Positions 13,251-14,703 of a stretch of DNA of 14,703 nucleotides are shown piece by piece. The position numbers were made by a program, and so were the translations under genes. Below the pieces are notes generated by a model. It had not been told where the DNA came from and made no database searches. It saw only the letters and a list, made by a program, of their open reading frames with translations. The stretch covers positions 1 through 14,703 of the forward strand of contig JACRDY010000012.1 of NCBI GenBank assembly GCA_016218485.1. Direction: 5' to 3'. Every line of letters begins with the position of its first letter. The stretch's first letter is position 1. The stretch is from Candidatus Falkowiibacteriota bacterium. GTDB lineage: Bacteria; Patescibacteriota; Patescibacteriia; JACRDY01.

Positions 13251-14399
13251 ATGCGTATTGCATTTATCGGACAAAAAGGAATCCCGGCGCGTTTCGGCGG
13301 TATTGAACGACACGCTGAAGAGCTGGCAGCCCGTCTGGCTAAGGCCGGTCAGGAAGTTTTTGTGTATTGTCGTCCGTGGTATGCCAACAGTCGTCTAGAT
13401 GACTAACGCGGCGTGCAATTGATCTATTTGCCGTCAATACGTACCAAGCACCAGGATGCCATCAGTCACACGCTCTTGGCCACTATTCACGCGCTGGCGT
13501 CTGACTACGATGTCATTCATTACCATGGTGTGGGGCCGGCGCTGCTGGCGTGGTTGCCCCGTGTATTCAAACCGCGGGCCAAAGTGGTGGTGACGTTCCA
13601 CTGTATTGACCGCAAACACCAGAAGTGGGGCACACTGGCGCGCTTGGCTCTCAAGCTGGGTGAACGAGCGGCTTGTCTGTTTGCGCACCAAACCATTACG
13701 GTGTCCAAAACGCTCCAGTACTACTGTTCACAGATTTACAATACCGATACCTTGTATATTCCCAACGGGGTTAGCCGCCGCGCCAGCCACTATGGCGATC
13801 AGCTGATTCGCGCTGCCTTTGGTTTGAGTCAGCAGAGCTATATTGTGGCAGTAGCGCGTCTCGTGCGCCATAAGGGCATCCACTATTTAATTGCCGCGTA
13901 CCAGCGCCTAAAGACTGACAAGCAGCTGGTCATTGTCGGCGGCTCGGCCTTTACTGACGAGTATATTGAAGAATTACGACTGCTGGCCGACCATAGTCCG
14001 AATATTATTTTCACCGGCTATCAAGAGGGCGCAATCTTGGACCAATTATTTGCCAATGCTTATGTGGTGGTCCACCCGTCTGAATCCGAAGGGCTGCCGA
14101 TCGCCATATTGGAAGCGATGAGCTACGGCACAGCGGTTTTAGCCTCCGACATCGCCGAAAACCTGGAAGTGGTCAAAGGCCACGGTTTTACCTTCCGCAA
14201 CAAAGATATTGCCAATTTGGCTAGTAAATTAGGGACTCTTTTGACGCAGCCCAAAGCAGTGGCCGCCGTCGGGCAGGAAGCCCGCGGGTACGTCATGAAG
14301 CAGTATGCCTGGGATGATATTGCCAAGAAAACCCTGGAATTGTATCGGGAGCTGGCGGGCGTGGTGGCGACGACCGATCTGGCTGCCGAGCGCGTGTAA
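13251..14399 (+). pseudogene. GT4-family glycosyltransferase (DUF1972-type N-terminus) with in-frame TAA at codon 52
   Basis: Reading from the ATG at 13251 gives MRIAFIGQKGIPARFGGIER and HAEELAARLAKAGQEVFVYC, the typical N-terminus of this subfamily. A TAA follows at 13404-13406, and the same frame then continues unbroken as RGVQLIYLPSIRTKHQDAIS to 14399. Later motifs are intact: DVIHYHGVGPALL, VVTFHCIDRKHQKWG, YIPNGV, VARLVRHKGIHYL, LVIVGGSAFTD and E-x7-E (SEGLPIAILE; Glu280 and Glu288 counting the stop as 52). Full length would be about 381 codons, normal for the family. Relatives usually have Tyr-Arg-Gly at this point, so a TAC or TAT codon probably became TAA. Options are a real nonsense mutation, a sequence error, or restart at GTG 13413, which lacks a ribosome site and would lose the first Rossmann strand and Gly-rich loop. 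The rest shows no decay, so inactivation, if real, is recent. Confidence 0.8.
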
Positions 14400-14416
14400 G
14401 TATTTTTTGGTAGTTT

Positions 14417-14460
14417 AAAAAAGTCCGTCCGTGCCGAAGCGCCGGGCGGTCTTTTTATTT
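14417..14460 (+). terminator. Intrinsic terminator after the second glycosyltransferase
   Basis: AAAAAAGTCCGTCCG (from 14417) pairs imperfectly with CGGGCGGTCTTTTT (to 14456), with an inner GTGC/GCGC stem and a CGAA loop, followed by T-rich DNA. Confidence 0.7.
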
Positions 14461-14703
14461 CACGAGAACACGAGAACATTAAAACATAAAAACACTAGAA
14501 CATTAAAACAACAGAGTGAAAGCAAAAATCCCGAATTGTTTTAATGCTTTCATGTTTTAATGATTAGACCTACTGATTAAAGATTTACGCCACTTCGCAA
14601 ATTCCCCAATCCCCAAAGAATTAGGCTCTGGCGAAGTTGCACAAACCGCAGACTATTAAAAAGTATTGATTGTAATTTTCAAGGTGTCCACGGAAACGAT
14701 CAG
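14461..14703. other. A+T-rich gene-free tail with short repeats
   Basis: No gene is seen. Short words repeat (GAGAACA, GAACATTAAAACA). CATTAAAACAA (14501-14511) is complementary to 14536-14546, and TGAAAGC (14517-14523) to GCTTTCA (14546-14552), giving a stem with an asymmetric bulge. ACTTCGC and GCGAAGT near 14591 and 14633 form another possible pair. The last 50 bases show nothing I can interpret. Confidence 0.5.

Overview
The window looks like a surface-polysaccharide and cell-surface protein locus from an uncultivated bacterium. My best guess is a member of the Patescibacteria/CPR (Parcubacteria-like). The reasons are the mix of O-antigen ligase, GT4 glycosyltransferases, a Methyltransf_24-type enzyme, a GHL15-type glycosidase and a membrane-anchored repeat protein, the near absence of Shine-Dalgarno sites in front of those genes, and intergenic DNA packed with short dispersed repeats and hairpins. 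All genes are on the + strand. No RNA genes, CRISPR array or transposase gene were found. The taxonomic guess is inference and not secure.

Layout. Positions 3-1751 hold the 3' part of a G+C-rich, cysteine-rich secreted-type protein, followed by a strong hairpin terminator and copy 1 of a structured dispersed repeat (core 2087-2262). Then come a SAM methyltransferase (2328-3218) with an extended -10 promoter that would give a leaderless mRNA, a gap with a perfect 44-bp palindrome (3372-3415), and a G+C-rich MopE-like Cys/Asp-rich lipoprotein (3716-5170) with a good promoter and a textbook ribosome site. Its terminator is followed by copy 2 of the structured repeat (core 5387-5564). Next are an O-antigen ligase/polymerase (5825-7288), a GT4 glycosyltransferase (7372-8592), a 103-bp MITE-like insertion (8711-8813) with 7-bp target duplications, a GHL15-type glycosidase fused to FG-GAP/VCBS-like repeats (8826-10865), and a single-pass membrane protein with DUF11-like repeats (10927-12774). 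After it lie a cluster of palindromic repeats, a 25-bp-arm hairpin and a terminator. The window ends with a second GT4 gene (13251-14399) interrupted by one in-frame TAA, then its terminator.

How the genes may work together. The two glycosyltransferases would build a glycan on a lipid carrier, the O-antigen ligase homologue would polymerise or transfer it outside the membrane, and the GHL15 protein could trim or process it. The DUF11-like protein and the two Cys/Asp-rich proteins would be displayed on the surface, the latter probably binding Ca2+ or other metals. The methyltransferase may modify a sugar or another small molecule. This pathway is inference from family membership and proximity.

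The most unusual signals are: (i) the structured repeat, whose two copies differ by paired compensatory changes in a long-range stem; (ii) the fact that both G+C-rich genes are followed by that repeat; (iii) the MITE just upstream of the glycosidase; (iv) the palindrome family with a GGTTTTAAAACC core; and (v) the nonsense codon in the last glycosyltransferase.
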